64,000 nt of DNA from Fen-1254 sp963769605 (GCA_963769605.1 CAVYML010000009.1:1116001-1180000); one strand, 5' to 3'. Positions 9,518 to 18,285 are shown, counted from the first letter of the stretch. Translations and numbers: made by a program. Notes: a model not told the origin generated them from the sequence alone.

Positions 9518-10588
9518 TCAGAGAATAATTAATTCTTTCGATGATTTGTTTAAAACCTCGCCGTAATCCCGGTCGATCACGACATCGTCTTCAATACGAA
9601 CGCCGCCGATACCGGGAAGATAAATTCCTGGCTCAACGGTAACTATGTTTCCTTTTTGCAATACATCCTTGCTGATCGCTGAGAGTCTCAGCGGCTCATG
9701 CACATGGAGACCGAGACCGTGACCCAGAGAATGTATGAAAAATTTTCCAAATCCATTGTGTTGAATAACATCACGCGCCGCCATATCGATCGTACGGGCT
9801 GCAGCACCGGCTTTCAGCATATCCAGCGCCTTCTGCTGCGCTTCCAGTACCACGGCATAAACCGACCGCATTGTAGCGGACGGCTTTCCGACGGCAACCG
9901 TGCGCGTCATATCACTATGGTATCCTTTGCAGCGGCAGCCGAAATCCATCACAAGCATCTCGCCGTGTTTTATTTTTCTTTCAGAGGCATGCGCATGCGG
10001 AAGCGCTCCGCGCGGGCCGCCGGCAACAATCGGATCAAACGCATCGGCATCAGCGCCGTATCGTTTATGCCAATAACTGATTTCCGCAGCGATATCGCTT
10101 TCCCGCACTCCCGGTTGAATCAACGGTAAGATTTTTTGAAATGTTTTATCCGTAATATCGACGGCAGCACGAAGAAGCGCTATTTCCGAAGCATCCTTGA
10201 CGGCAGAGATTGTCTCTATGATGTCTGCTGTCGGAATAAACCGGCAGGATGGGAAAAGTTTTTTCAAGCTTCGAAATTCCGAGACATGAAGAACTTGCGA
10301 TTCGAAGCCGATTCGTTTACGGAGCGGGAGAATCCGCTTGTCGGCAATTGTTTGAAATAAATTGAGCGGTGCAATGACAATTTGAAAGCCGTGTACTTCC
10401 AGCGGCGCTTGAGCCTTGTACCGATTATCCGTAACAAAAAATTGTTTTTGAGGAGTAATAACGCAGAGGCCGCTCGAACCGGTGAATCCGGTCAGGTAAA
10501 AAACATGGGACAGATCAGTAACAATGAATGCATCTAAACGCAGGATCTGCATGAAGCGGCGAACTGCATTGAGTCGTGTACGTATCAT
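9518..10588 (-). CDS. Aminopeptidase P / Xaa-Pro dipeptidase, M24 family
   Basis: Cytoplasmic metallopeptidase that cleaves X-Pro bonds. An N-terminal creatinase-like domain (MQILRLDAFIVTDLSHVFYLTGFTG) precedes a pita-bread catalytic domain. The five metal ligands are visible: Asp in VMDFGC, Asp in HSDMTR, His in HSLGHGLGLHVHE, Glu in VTVEPGIYLPG and Glu in VRIEDD. The protein is about 356 residues, normal for PepQ-like enzymes. I used the ATG at 10588. A TTG at 10597, overlapping the guaB stop (ATTGA), is an alternative that would add three residues. Confidence 0.92.
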   Translation of the reverse strand: MIRTRLNAVRRFMQILRLDAFIVTDLSHVFYLTGFTGSSGLCVITPQKQFFVTDNRYKAQAPLEVHGFQIVIAPLNLFQTIADKRILPLRKRIGFESQVLHVSEFRSLKKLFPSCRFIPTADIIETISAVKDASEIALLRAAVDITDKTFQKILPLIQPGVRESDIAAEISYWHKRYGADADAFDPIVAGGPRGALPHAHASERKIKHGEMLVMDFGCRCKGYHSDMTRTVAVGKPSATMRSVYAVVLEAQQKALDMLKAGAAARTIDMAARDVIQHNGFGKFFIHSLGHGLGLHVHEPLRLSAISKDVLQKGNIVTVEPGIYLPGIGGVRIEDDVVIDRDYGEVLNKSSKELIIL

Positions 10589-10593
10589 GTCGG

Positions 10594-12054
10594 TCAATGG
10601 TGGTAGTTCGGTGCTTCTTTTGTAATATGAATGTCGTGCGGATGGCTTTCCCGTAAACCGGCATCCGTCATTTTTATGAATCGTGCTTTTTTCTTAAACT
10701 CTGCAATCGTCCGGCATCCGCAGTATCCCATCGCTGCGTGCAATCCTCCGGTCATTTGATAGACGGTATCGCTAAGCGCACCTTTAAAAGGAACCCGCCC
10801 TTCTATTCCTTCGGGCACGAGTTTTTGAATATCGTCTTCTGCATCTTGAAAATACCGGTCCTTACTTCCCTGTTTCATGGCGGCAAGAGAACCCATTCCG
10901 CGGTATATCTTGTAGCTCCGCCCTTCATAGAGAATTTTTTCTCCGGGGCTTTCCTCAACACCTGCAAACAATCCGCCGACCATAACGGAGTCCGCTCCTG
11001 CAGCGATTGCTTTCGCCACATCGCCCGTCTGCTTGATTCCTCCGTCTGCAATGAGTGGAATGCGTGCCTTCGATGCAACTTTTGCACATTCGAGAATCGC
11101 CGTTACCTGCGGAACACCGACACCGGCAACGATTCTTGTTGTACAGATCGAACCAGGACCGATGCCGACTTTCACGGCGTCGATATCCAGTCTGATCAGG
11201 TCGCGTGCCGCTTCCGCTGTTGCTATATTTCCGGCAACCAGTTCTATAGAATATTTCGCCCGCACCCGTTTGACCATATCAAGGACGCCTTGCTGATGCC
11301 CGTGTGCGGTATCGACGATAACGACATCGACACCTGCATTGATAAGAGCATCAATACGTTCCAAAGTGTCGGCTGCAATCCCGACCGCCGCGCCGACACG
11401 GAGCCGGCCATGCTGGTCTTTGCATGCATTTGGATAATGCTTTTTCTTCTGGATATCTTTAAAAGTGATGAGCCCCTGCAGTTTTCCGTTCTTGTCGACA
11501 ACAGGCAGTTTTTCAATGCGGTGCTTTTGAAGAATTTGTTCGGCTTCTTCGAGTGTCGTTCCTACCGGAGCCGTAACTAAGTTTCCGGTTGTCATAATTT
11601 TTAAAACCAGCAAATCGAGGTTCGGTTCGAACCGGAGGTCGCGGTTTGTAAGGATACCGACTAATTTTTCCTGATCGACAATCGGAATGCCGGAGATGCT
11701 GTATTTTCTCATTACTTCAAGCGCATCACCAACGGTTCGATCGGGTGAAAGTGTGATGGGTTTTTGTATCATTCCGCTTTCCGAACGCTTTACGCGATCG
11801 ACCTCTTGAGCCTGTTGTTCGATAGTCAGATTTTTATGAAGGATCCCGATTCCTCCTTCACGTGCCATTGCAATAGCCATTTCAGACTCTGTGACAGTGT
11901 CCATAGCCGCGCTTACCAAAGGAATATGCAAGAGAATATTCCGAGTCAGTCTTGTTCGAATATCCGTTTCCCGCGGAAGCACGTTCGACTTTGCAGGAAC
12001 AAGAAGGATATCATCGTAGGTAATGGCTTCGCCAATAATTTTTTTTGCAGTCAT
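10594..12054 (-). CDS. guaB: Inosine-5'-monophosphate dehydrogenase
   Basis: Converts IMP to XMP, the committed step of GMP synthesis. It has 486 residues. The TIM-barrel catalytic domain starts with ITYDDILLVPAKS and is interrupted by two CBS domains (about residues 95-205). The catalytic loop GIGPGSICTTRIVAGVGVP contains the active-site Cys, followed by the IMP site (ADGGIKQTGD) and the flap YRGMGSLAAM. The gene is preceded by an unusually long leader (see 12055-12480). Confidence 0.97.
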   Translation of the reverse strand: MTAKKIIGEAITYDDILLVPAKSNVLPRETDIRTRLTRNILLHIPLVSAAMDTVTESEMAIAMAREGGIGILHKNLTIEQQAQEVDRVKRSESGMIQKPITLSPDRTVGDALEVMRKYSISGIPIVDQEKLVGILTNRDLRFEPNLDLLVLKIMTTGNLVTAPVGTTLEEAEQILQKHRIEKLPVVDKNGKLQGLITFKDIQKKKHYPNACKDQHGRLRVGAAVGIAADTLERIDALINAGVDVVIVDTAHGHQQGVLDMVKRVRAKYSIELVAGNIATAEAARDLIRLDIDAVKVGIGPGSICTTRIVAGVGVPQVTAILECAKVASKARIPLIADGGIKQTGDVAKAIAAGADSVMVGGLFAGVEESPGEKILYEGRSYKIYRGMGSLAAMKQGSKDRYFQDAEDDIQKLVPEGIEGRVPFKGALSDTVYQMTGGLHAAMGYCGCRTIAEFKKKARFIKMTDAGLRESHPHDIHITKEAPNYHH

Positions 12055-12338
12055 ACGGTTCCTCGAAAATTAACTTCCTTTTGGCTCGGTGAAGTACCAA
12101 TTTTCAAATCCTTCTCCTGCAGCGGACCTCAATCAATAGCCGTTACTCCTCCGCTATAAACCTTAGATCCCCTGTGTCGTATGCGGTCTTCTGACGTTCA
12201 TTTTTTTCCAAAGGGGAAGAATTCAGAGCCACTATATGCCTTTGGGGGGAGTACCGCACAAACGGGCCAAAATGGCTTATTTTTTAAATAAATTCTTGAT
12301 CAAAGTAGCTATTAATTGGAGGAAAAGCAATAAAGAGA
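12055..12338 (-). other. Long guaB upstream region, no gene seen
   Basis: No credible ORF. Read on the minus strand it would form a leader of up to about 200-300 nt before guaB. It contains short complementary segments (CCAAAGG near 12209 with CCTTTGG near 12240; GCGGAGGAG with GAGGTCCGC closer to guaB). I could not match a purine, ppGpp or PRPP riboswitch consensus by eye, so regulation is only suggested by the length and the structure. Confidence 0.35.
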
Positions 12339-12402
12339 GGAGAAAAAGGGAGAGCCAGTTTTTTTGAAGTTACCCCACCACGAGCAACGACGGCTGGCTC
12401 TC
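12339..12402 (-). terminator. Candidate intrinsic terminator after sigma-54 regulator gene
   Basis: On the minus strand GAGAGCCAG (12402-12394) pairs with CTGGCTCTC (12358-12350), followed by CCTTTTTCTCC. The 9-bp stem is perfect but the loop is about 35 nt, longer than usual, so a structured small RNA 3' end is an alternative. It lies 80 bp beyond the stop of the upstream regulator gene. Confidence 0.5.
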
Positions 12403-12480
12403 TTAGAAGGAGATCGGGAATAAGGTTTCTCATTCCTTATATGTATAGACGCAAGAATCTTAAAAAGGTTTCAAAAAAAT

Positions 12481-13857
12481 TTATTCGAAATCTTCTGTCT
12501 TTTGCGCATGAATTTTATATCGTTTTATTTTTAAGTACAACGTTTTCGGTGTTATTCCGAGCGCTTTTGCTGTTTCCATTCGATTCCATCGATAATGGCT
12601 GAGCATTTTTTCGATATGCCTTTTTTCCATCTCATTAAGTGAGAGCATCTCTTTTGATTCGATAAATAACATGGATGCACTTTTGAAATGACCCGGCTGC
12701 TGAAGTGATAACGCAACATTCGCCATTAAATCCCGAGGTTCAATGCTTTCTCCCTGGCACAGAGCAAGTGCTCCTTCAATAACGTGCTCCAACTCGCGTA
12801 CATTTCCCGGCCACTCATACTTCATCAGGATTTCGAGCGCATCATCACTGATTCGTTTTGTTTTCGATTTTCGCATGAGAAAATTTTCAACCAGAAGTGG
12901 AATATCCTCTTTACGATCTTTGAGCAGCGGCAGATAGAGTTCAACAACATTCAGGCGGTAAAGAAGATCTTCGCGAAAATGTCCGGATTTGACTTCTTCC
13001 TGCAGGTTTTTGTTTGTTGCAGAGACTACTCTGATGTCTACTGTTTTCGTTGATGTTCCGCCGACACGCCGGAATTCACCTGTTTCCAGAAAACGCAGCA
13101 GCTTTGGCTGGGTTATTAAGCTGATATCACCAACTTCATCGAGGAAAAGTGTTCCTCCGTCGGCAACTTCTACCAATCCCTGCTTGGTTTTTACGGCACT
13201 TGTAAAGGAGCCTTTTTCGTGGCCAAAGAGTTCGCTTTCGAGTAATTGATCCGGCATAGCTGCGCAATTTACTACAATGAAAGGGCGCGCCGAACGATGA
13301 CTTGAAGAATGAATGAGTTTTGCGAAAAGTTCTTTCCCGGTGCCGCTTGCACCTTGAATAAGAACAAATGATTCGCTTAATGCAACTTTTTTTGTCTTTT
13401 GAATGATTTCTTGAAAAATTCGGCTTTTACCTATCAAGATCAGGGGCTTATTGCTCAAACCCATTTCACGATCGATGAGCAGCCGGCGATGTTCGATTGC
13501 CCGATGAATGGTATACAGCAACTGGTCGAGGTCATACGGTTTGCCGATAAAATCGTATGCTCCAAGTTTTGTCGTTTCGACTGCCATTTTCATATCTACA
13601 ACGTTGGTCAACACAATGACCTCCGTAGTCGGAGATGTTTCTTTTATATATTTTAGAACTTCAATACCGTGAACACGCGGCATTTTCAAATCGAGAAGGA
13701 CAACATCGTAGACTTTTGCTTGAAGAAGGGTAATAGCTTCTGTGCCGCTTAATGCGGTGTCGGTTTCAAATTCTTTGAGGTCGTCAAGCTCAGTCTTGAC
13801 GATATAAGTGATGGATTCTTCATCATCAACAACAAGAATCCTGGAGGTCTCAGACAT
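12481..13857 (-). CDS. Sigma-54-dependent response regulator, NtrC family (variant GAFTGA loop)
   Basis: 458 residues. The receiver domain has DDEES, phospho-acceptor Asp in VLLDLKMP and Lys in IGKPYD. The AAA+ domain has Walker A GASGTGKEL, Walker B GGTLFLDEVGD and sensor region RLNVVELYLPLL. A C-terminal Fis-type helix-turn-helix follows (YRWNRMETAKALGITPKTLYLKIKRY). The loop that contacts sigma-54 reads GSFTSA instead of GAFTGA, keeping the key Thr but with Ser at the fifth position. It lies 24 bp downstream of a single-domain receiver gene on the same strand, so the two are probably co-expressed. Confidence 0.93.
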   Translation of the reverse strand: MSETSRILVVDDEESITYIVKTELDDLKEFETDTALSGTEAITLLQAKVYDVVLLDLKMPRVHGIEVLKYIKETSPTTEVIVLTNVVDMKMAVETTKLGAYDFIGKPYDLDQLLYTIHRAIEHRRLLIDREMGLSNKPLILIGKSRIFQEIIQKTKKVALSESFVLIQGASGTGKELFAKLIHSSSHRSARPFIVVNCAAMPDQLLESELFGHEKGSFTSAVKTKQGLVEVADGGTLFLDEVGDISLITQPKLLRFLETGEFRRVGGTSTKTVDIRVVSATNKNLQEEVKSGHFREDLLYRLNVVELYLPLLKDRKEDIPLLVENFLMRKSKTKRISDDALEILMKYEWPGNVRELEHVIEGALALCQGESIEPRDLMANVALSLQQPGHFKSASMLFIESKEMLSLNEMEKRHIEKMLSHYRWNRMETAKALGITPKTLYLKIKRYKIHAQKTEDFE

Positions 13858-13881
13858 GGCGGCACGCGTTTCCCGTCATGA

Positions 13882-14253
13882 TCAGGCGCTTGTCAGGACT
13901 CGTTCGACGGTCGTTAAGAGGTCTACCAGATCGTATGGTTTGCTGATAAAATCTTCCGCTCCCAATTTTTTCGATTCGATGGCGTTCTTCAAATCGGCAA
14001 ATCCGGTCAACATAATAACTTTTGTTTTCGGCAGGCGTTCTTTCACATATTTTAAAACTTCAAAACCGTCGACGTTCGGCATTTTAATATCTAAAAGAAT
14101 CAAATCGAATTCCTGCTTTTTTAAGATGTTAATTGCTTCCTGACCGTCGGCGGCATTACTAACCTGATAGCCTTCCCCTTCGAGTTCGGCACTCAGAACA
14201 ATACGAAGCGCTTCTTCATCATCAACAACAAGAATTCTATTCTTTGTAGGCAT
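13882..14253 (-). CDS. Single-domain response regulator (CheY-like receiver)
   Basis: 123 residues forming one receiver domain and nothing else. Acidic residues are DDEE near the N-terminus, the phospho-acceptor Asp is in LILLDIKMPN, Thr is in IMLTGF and Lys is in ISKPYD. With no output domain it could pass phosphate on or bind a partner. It sits directly upstream of the sigma-54 regulator at 12.5 kb and divergently from a receiver/H-box protein, suggesting a phosphorelay. A good promoter lies upstream (14322-14350). Confidence 0.92.
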   Translation of the reverse strand: MPTKNRILVVDDEEALRIVLSAELEGEGYQVSNAADGQEAINILKKQEFDLILLDIKMPNVDGFEVLKYVKERLPKTKVIMLTGFADLKNAIESKKLGAEDFISKPYDLVDLLTTVERVLTSA

Positions 14254-14321
14254 AGTGTCTCTCCTTTTGCCTGAGCTTTTGCCTGAACAGATTATAGCTT
14301 TGAACTGTTTATACTGGGCAA

Positions 14322-14350
14322 ATTATAGTAAGAATAGTCTTTAAAAGCAA
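14322..14350 (-). promoter_or_regulatory. Sigma-70-type promoter for the receiver/NtrC-like operon
   Basis: On the minus strand TTGCTT (14350-14345) and a perfect TATAAT (14327-14322) are separated by 17 nt. It would give a leader of about 60 nt before the receiver gene. A second TATAAT-like hexamer (TATAAT at about 14298-14293) lies closer to the gene but lacks a well-spaced -35. Confidence 0.6.
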
Positions 14351-14388
14351 ACGATTCTTACCCTATAAAAGGACCCGTTAATTAACCT

Positions 14389-14417
14389 TTGTATGTATTC
14401 GAAAGTAATCTTATCTT
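14389..14417 (+). promoter_or_regulatory. Possible promoter for the receiver/H-box gene
   Basis: TTGTAT (14389-14394) and TATCTT (14412-14417) are 17 nt apart. Transcription would begin within a few bases of the ATG at 14427, and no Shine-Dalgarno precedes that ATG, so the message might be leaderless. The hexamers are only moderate matches. Confidence 0.35.
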
Positions 14418-14426
14418 TAATATAGC

Positions 14427-15113
14427 ATGAAATCGAAGAATTTACAAACTTCCCCTTCTCTTTCCATTCTCCTTTTGGACGACGATCCGGCGTTTGCTCT
14501 TTCTATTATAGATTGTTTCGCAAAATTTAAAGAACGTTCTTCCACGGTCAAATTGAAGAAAAGCGTCGAATCCGCACTCTCAGCCATACGCAATCAAGAG
14601 CCCTTCGACATTATTATTATGGACTATATTTTCCAGGCCTCGAACACGCACGGATTGGATTTCTGCCTCGCCTTGAATCAGATGGAAAAACAAATTCCTA
14701 TCGTCTTTGTCTCCAGTGTCTCAGACATTCAGTTAGCGGTCGAAGTAATGAAGCTGGGAGTTGAGGAGTTTATCTTAAAAAGTGATATAGTCTTTTCAGA
14801 TTTCCCCAAAAATCTGATGAATATCCTGGAACGGGTTCAACTCCGCCGTCAGAGATACGCAGTCGAAAAAAGAATAGGTATGACAGAAAACAGGACCCAG
14901 GCTGTTCGCGAGTTAGTAGTGACCATTTGTCATGAATTCAACAATCCTCTCGCTGCCGTCAAGATTAGTTATGATTTACTCCGGCGTCTTTTACCTTCCG
15001 AAAACGACCGGCAGCTTCTGAAGAGTTTTGAACAAAACTATGTGCAAATTGAAACGGAAATTCGACGCTTGAGGGATTTGAATTTTGAACGAATCGATTC
15101 TTCCCATTCATAA
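14427..15113 (+). CDS. Receiver domain fused to a histidine-kinase H-box helix, without ATPase domain
   Basis: 228 residues. Residues about 10-130 form a receiver-like domain (LLLDDDPAF; Asp in IIIMDYIF; the usual Lys motif is replaced by EEFILKSD). Residues about 160-190 contain VTICHEFNNPLAAVKISYDL, the DHp H-box of histidine kinases, with paired helices to the end. The HATPase_c domain that should follow is absent and the stop is clean. It could act as a phosphotransfer or dimerising adaptor for the divergent receiver and NtrC-like proteins next door, or be a truncated hybrid kinase. Function is inferred. Confidence 0.8.
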   Translation: MKSKNLQTSPSLSILLLDDDPAFALSIIDCFAKFKERSSTVKLKKSVESALSAIRNQEPFDIIIMDYIFQASNTHGLDFCLALNQMEKQIPIVFVSSVSDIQLAVEVMKLGVEEFILKSDIVFSDFPKNLMNILERVQLRRQRYAVEKRIGMTENRTQAVRELVVTICHEFNNPLAAVKISYDLLRRLLPSENDRQLLKSFEQNYVQIETEIRRLRDLNFERIDSSHS

Positions 15114-15395
15114 ATAAAAATCAAGTGCAAAATTGGTTCTTGAGTCGATATCTCTCTGCGGATAGGAATCTACGCCTTTTAGAGCGGGATAATAAATATC
15201 CATCACATGTCGAGTCAATGCGGCAATAAAAGGACGAATAAAAGGCTTTGCTTCTGGATGATTTTTTTGTTATGTTAATGTTAAGTTAAAAGCGATAGCA
15301 AAATATTGTGAACATACAGAGAGAGATGACAGAACATATCAAACACAGACACGTTGAGTGCTCTCTTTTTCATCGTTAATAGAAGATTATTTTAA
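15114..15395. other. Intergenic region with possible short transcript
   Basis: No ORF is supported. Near 15322-15372 AGAGAG can pair with CTCTCT followed by TTTTC, a weak terminator-like shape. It is followed at 15396 by a strong terminator, so a short structured transcript could end there. I see no recognisable RNA family. Confidence 0.3.
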
Positions 15396-15427
15396 GTGTC
15401 CCGCCCTTTAGCGGGACACTTTTTTTT
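15396..15427 (+). terminator. Rho-independent terminator immediately before the Nif3-like start codon
   Basis: GTGTCCCGC (15396-15404), loop CCTTTA, GCGGGACAC (15411-15419), then T8 (15420-15427). The stem is 9 bp and perfect. The poly-T ends one base before the ATG of the next gene. Either the downstream gene is transcribed from within its own coding start, or this acts as an attenuator or leader for it. Confidence 0.8.
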
Positions 15428-15428
15428 C

Positions 15429-16535
15429 ATGATCATCTCGCAACTTACACAAGTGTTGGAAGATTGGGCGCCTTGCTGGGCTGCACAGAAGAACGATAAT
15501 GTCGGCCTCCAAATCGGCAACCCTCAACGGCGGCTAACGAAAGTGCTCATTGCACTTGAAATTACGCCCGCCATAATCGAAGAGGCTCTCACCCGAAAGG
15601 CCGAATTGATCGTTACACACCATCCCTTGCTCTTCAGACCCCCTTCTTCCGTTATCAGTACAGACCCGATTGGAAAACTTATTCTCAAGCTCGCAGAAAA
15701 TCGTATCGCAGTCTATTCCGCGCATACAAATCTCGATTTTTCCGAAGACGGTGTCAGTTTTGCCCTTGCAAAAAAAATTGGTCTCCGGCATATACGGTTT
15801 CTGACTCCTCTTAAAGAAACCCTGGCGAAAATCGTCGTGTTTGTTCCCGAAGACCATGTGGAAAGTGTGCGCAATGCCATGGCTGATGCAGGAGCCGGCG
15901 TGATTGGAGAATATTCTCGCTGTTCATTTATCTCTCGGGGGACGGGCTCTTTTAGGGGATCGAAAACTTCATCTCCGTTTATCGGAACACCGGAAGTCGA
16001 GGAGCGCGTTGAAGAACTGCGATTGGAAATGACCGCTCCGCGAGCTTCTGTGGATCGAATCCTCTCCGCGATGAAAGATGTTCACCCGTATGAAGAGCCG
16101 GCCTATGACGTTTACGAAACAATAACACAGCAGAGGAATTTCGGCATGGGTGCTCTTGGTGAACTATCTTCGGCTCAAGTGCTTAAGAATTTTCTAAAAG
16201 CCGTAAAACATGCTTTGCATGCAGAAGTGCTGCGATTCGTCGGCGATCCAAAGAGCCGCGTTCAGCGTGTTGCTGTCTGCGGCGGCTCTGGAAGCGACTT
16301 GCTGCCGGAAGCAATTCGCGCACATGCCGACGTGCTTGTAACGGCAGATGTGCGCTATCATACGTTTCATGCGGCAGCCGATACGCTTGCTCTGGTCGAT
16401 GCCGGACACTGGGAAACGGAACACAGCATCTTGCATATCCTTGCAGACCGGCTTCAACAAGCGGCCAGAAGGGCAAACGCCCCAATACGAATTTTTATAA
16501 CGGAACAATCCACGAATCCGATACATGTACTATAG
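15429..16535 (+). CDS. Nif3-like dinuclear metal centre protein (YbgI/YqfO family)
   Basis: 368 residues. The N- and C-terminal parts form the Nif3 fold, with metal ligands visible in VTHHPLLFRP (His pair), SAHTNLDF, and late in the chain DAGHWETEH. The central insert (about residues 125-235) is the PII-like domain of YqfO proteins. The family forms hexameric toroids with two metals and has uncertain enzymatic function. I chose the ATG at 15429 because the protein then begins MIISQLTQVLEDWAP, matching the family; an upstream GTG start would run through the terminator hairpin. No Shine-Dalgarno is visible, as it is displaced by the poly-T. Confidence 0.92.
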   Translation: MIISQLTQVLEDWAPCWAAQKNDNVGLQIGNPQRRLTKVLIALEITPAIIEEALTRKAELIVTHHPLLFRPPSSVISTDPIGKLILKLAENRIAVYSAHTNLDFSEDGVSFALAKKIGLRHIRFLTPLKETLAKIVVFVPEDHVESVRNAMADAGAGVIGEYSRCSFISRGTGSFRGSKTSSPFIGTPEVEERVEELRLEMTAPRASVDRILSAMKDVHPYEEPAYDVYETITQQRNFGMGALGELSSAQVLKNFLKAVKHALHAEVLRFVGDPKSRVQRVAVCGGSGSDLLPEAIRAHADVLVTADVRYHTFHAAADTLALVDAGHWETEHSILHILADRLQQAARRANAPIRIFITEQSTNPIHVL

Positions 16536-16565
16536 TATTGAATTGATAATTCTTGAGGATAAACA

Positions 16566-17297
16566 TTGGAAACCAGGTTAAAACTTCTTTACGCATTACA
16601 GCTCACAGACAAGAGTCTTGACGAATTGCAGGAATTGAAAGGCGACCTTCCCGGAATTGTGGAAGAATTGTCCGCCACGGTCAAAGAAAAAACAGCGAAG
16701 AAAAAGGAGTTGGAAACCCTCGTCACACAATCTCTTACTACTCGTGATAAGGCCGACTCGGAAATTATCGATTTAAAAGCGAAGATCGAGAAATATAAGA
16801 CCCAGCAATTTCAGGTAAAGACCAATAAGCAATACGACGCTATTGCCCGCGAAATAGATTATTCTCAGGAACGTATAATAAAATTGCAAAAAGAGATGGA
16901 ATCGCTTGAGGGAAAAGCCATCCTTGCCAAAGAGGATGCCGAAAAACTAGGACCTGGAATTGAAGAGCTGGAGGAACAGCTGGCGGAAAATAAAAAAGAA
17001 CTTGCGGCAATTAATAAAGAACACGAAGAAGAAGAGACAAAGCTGCAGCGCCAGCGCCAAAAATTGGTCACCAAAGTTATAAAAAAAGATTATCAAACAT
17101 ACGAACGCATACGGAAAGCGAAAGACGGAAAGGCCGTCGTGCCGGTGAGCCGAAATTCCTGCGGCGGTTGTTTCAACCGCGTTCCACCGCAAAAAGTTCT
17201 CGAATTAAGAAAAAACAATACTATGCTGACGTGCGAACGCTGCGGACGAATACTTATTTCCGATGAAATCGTAGAAAATGCAAAGCAATTTTTATGA
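16566..17297 (+). CDS. Coiled-coil protein with C4 zinc ribbon (CT398-like)
   Basis: 243 residues. A long helical coiled coil (about 10-175, many Lys/Glu heptads such as LEGKAILAKEDAEKL) precedes a C-terminal zinc ribbon, with Cys pairs in SCGGCFNRVP and LTCERCGRIL. This is the layout of CT398/FlgZ-like proteins, which are associated with sigma-54 or nucleic-acid functions in some bacteria. The role here is unknown. It starts with TTG preceded by GAGG. Its stop overlaps the RNase H start (ATGA), so the two are coupled. Confidence 0.85.
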   Translation: METRLKLLYALQLTDKSLDELQELKGDLPGIVEELSATVKEKTAKKKELETLVTQSLTTRDKADSEIIDLKAKIEKYKTQQFQVKTNKQYDAIAREIDYSQERIIKLQKEMESLEGKAILAKEDAEKLGPGIEELEEQLAENKKELAAINKEHEEEETKLQRQRQKLVTKVIKKDYQTYERIRKAKDGKAVVPVSRNSCGGCFNRVPPQKVLELRKNNTMLTCERCGRILISDEIVENAKQFL

Positions 17298-17731
17298 CGA
17301 TTCATGCATTCACCGACGGTGCTTCTCGCGGCAATCCCGGAGAAAGCGGCATCGGCGTCATTTTACGAAATAACGAAGGAATCGTCCTGCATTCGGTGTG
17401 CGGCTATATCGGCAAAACAACGAACAATATCGCAGAGTACACAGCTCTGCTGGTATGCCTGAAGGCTGCTGCTGATATCGGTTGTTCGGAATTAATCGTA
17501 CATTCCGATAGTGAGTTGATGGTGCGGCAGTTGAATGGACAGTATAAAATTCGCAATGAAAATTTAAAAAAATATTTTCAGCAAGCGCAGTCGATATTGC
17601 GAAAGGCAGAGTATCAGGCCGCGTTCAGGCATGTTGTGCGGGAACAAAACAGCGAGGCCGATGCTTTAGCGAATCGCGGTATCGATCAGAAGATCCCCTT
17701 GACTGCAGATTTTCGATTGGCGCAAGAATAG
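17294..17731 (+). CDS. rnhA: Ribonuclease HI-family protein
   Basis: 145 residues. It has the RNase H fold with acidic residues in FTDGASRGNPG (Asp), AEYTALLVCL (Glu), HSDSELMVRQLNG (Asp) and NSEADALANRG (Asp), the four-carboxylate catalytic set. It would degrade RNA in RNA-DNA hybrids. It resembles the short archaeal/RnhC-like group more than E. coli RNase HI. Four-base overlap with the preceding zinc-ribbon gene; the RNase P RNA gene follows 34 bp downstream. Confidence 0.93.
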   Translation: MTIHAFTDGASRGNPGESGIGVILRNNEGIVLHSVCGYIGKTTNNIAEYTALLVCLKAAADIGCSELIVHSDSELMVRQLNGQYKIRNENLKKYFQQAQSILRKAEYQAAFRHVVREQNSEADALANRGIDQKIPLTADFRLAQE

Positions 17732-17765
17732 AGTTTGTTTGAAGAAAGCTGGAGATAATCCAGAA

Positions 17766-18213
17766 GCAGTACGTGGTGCGTCAGGCAGTCGCTCCGTTCC
17801 GCTTCGGCGGGCCGGGGAGGAAAGTCCGAACATCATAAGGCAAGGCGCCCCGTGTTAAACGGGGGTCTTCCGGGCAATATCCCGGAAGAACGGAATGTAT
17901 CACAGAAAAGATACATCCCGGTTTTCCCGCAAGGGAGAATCGGGAAAAAGGTGAAATGGTGGTGTAAGAGACCACCGCGCCGGCAGTAATGACGGCGGTC
18001 CCGAAAGGGATGGCGCCCGCAAGCGCCACAGGAGAAACCCCGCCTGGTGCAAGGCCATGTAGGTTCTGTTTCGGTGTATACCGAGAAGAGTTGCCCGTTC
18101 AACTTTTTCACTTCGGTGAAAAAAACAGAATGGGTAGGCCGCATAAGAGAAATGGCTGCCTCGCTGCGCAAGCGGCCAGACAGAATTCGGCTTATCGACA
18201 ATCCACATACTGC
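17766..18213 (+). ncRNA. rnpB: RNase P RNA, bacterial type A
   Basis: Catalytic RNA that removes tRNA 5' leaders. The 5' core GCAGTCGCTCC and the universal GGGGAGGAAAGTCCGAACATC (about 17813-17835) are present. The conserved 3' core is present too (ACAGAATTCGGCTTATCG near 18180-18197), as are internal conserved strings such as GGTGAAATGG and GAAACCCCG. The ends were set by the P1 helix: GCAGTACGTGG (17766-17776) pairs with CCACATACTGC (18203-18213) with one mismatch. About 448 nt, somewhat longer than E. coli. Several apparent ORFs across this stretch on both strands are spurious. Confidence 0.95.
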
Positions 18214-18285
18214 TGCTGATCTGTGCTGTAGAGCATCCCCCTTTCTCAAACTGAGTCGTTTATCCATAAAACGGAAGGGCCTCAG

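Noticed and set aside
12055..12338. Purine-type riboswitch before guaB
   Set aside because: I could not find the three-way junction core sequences by eye.
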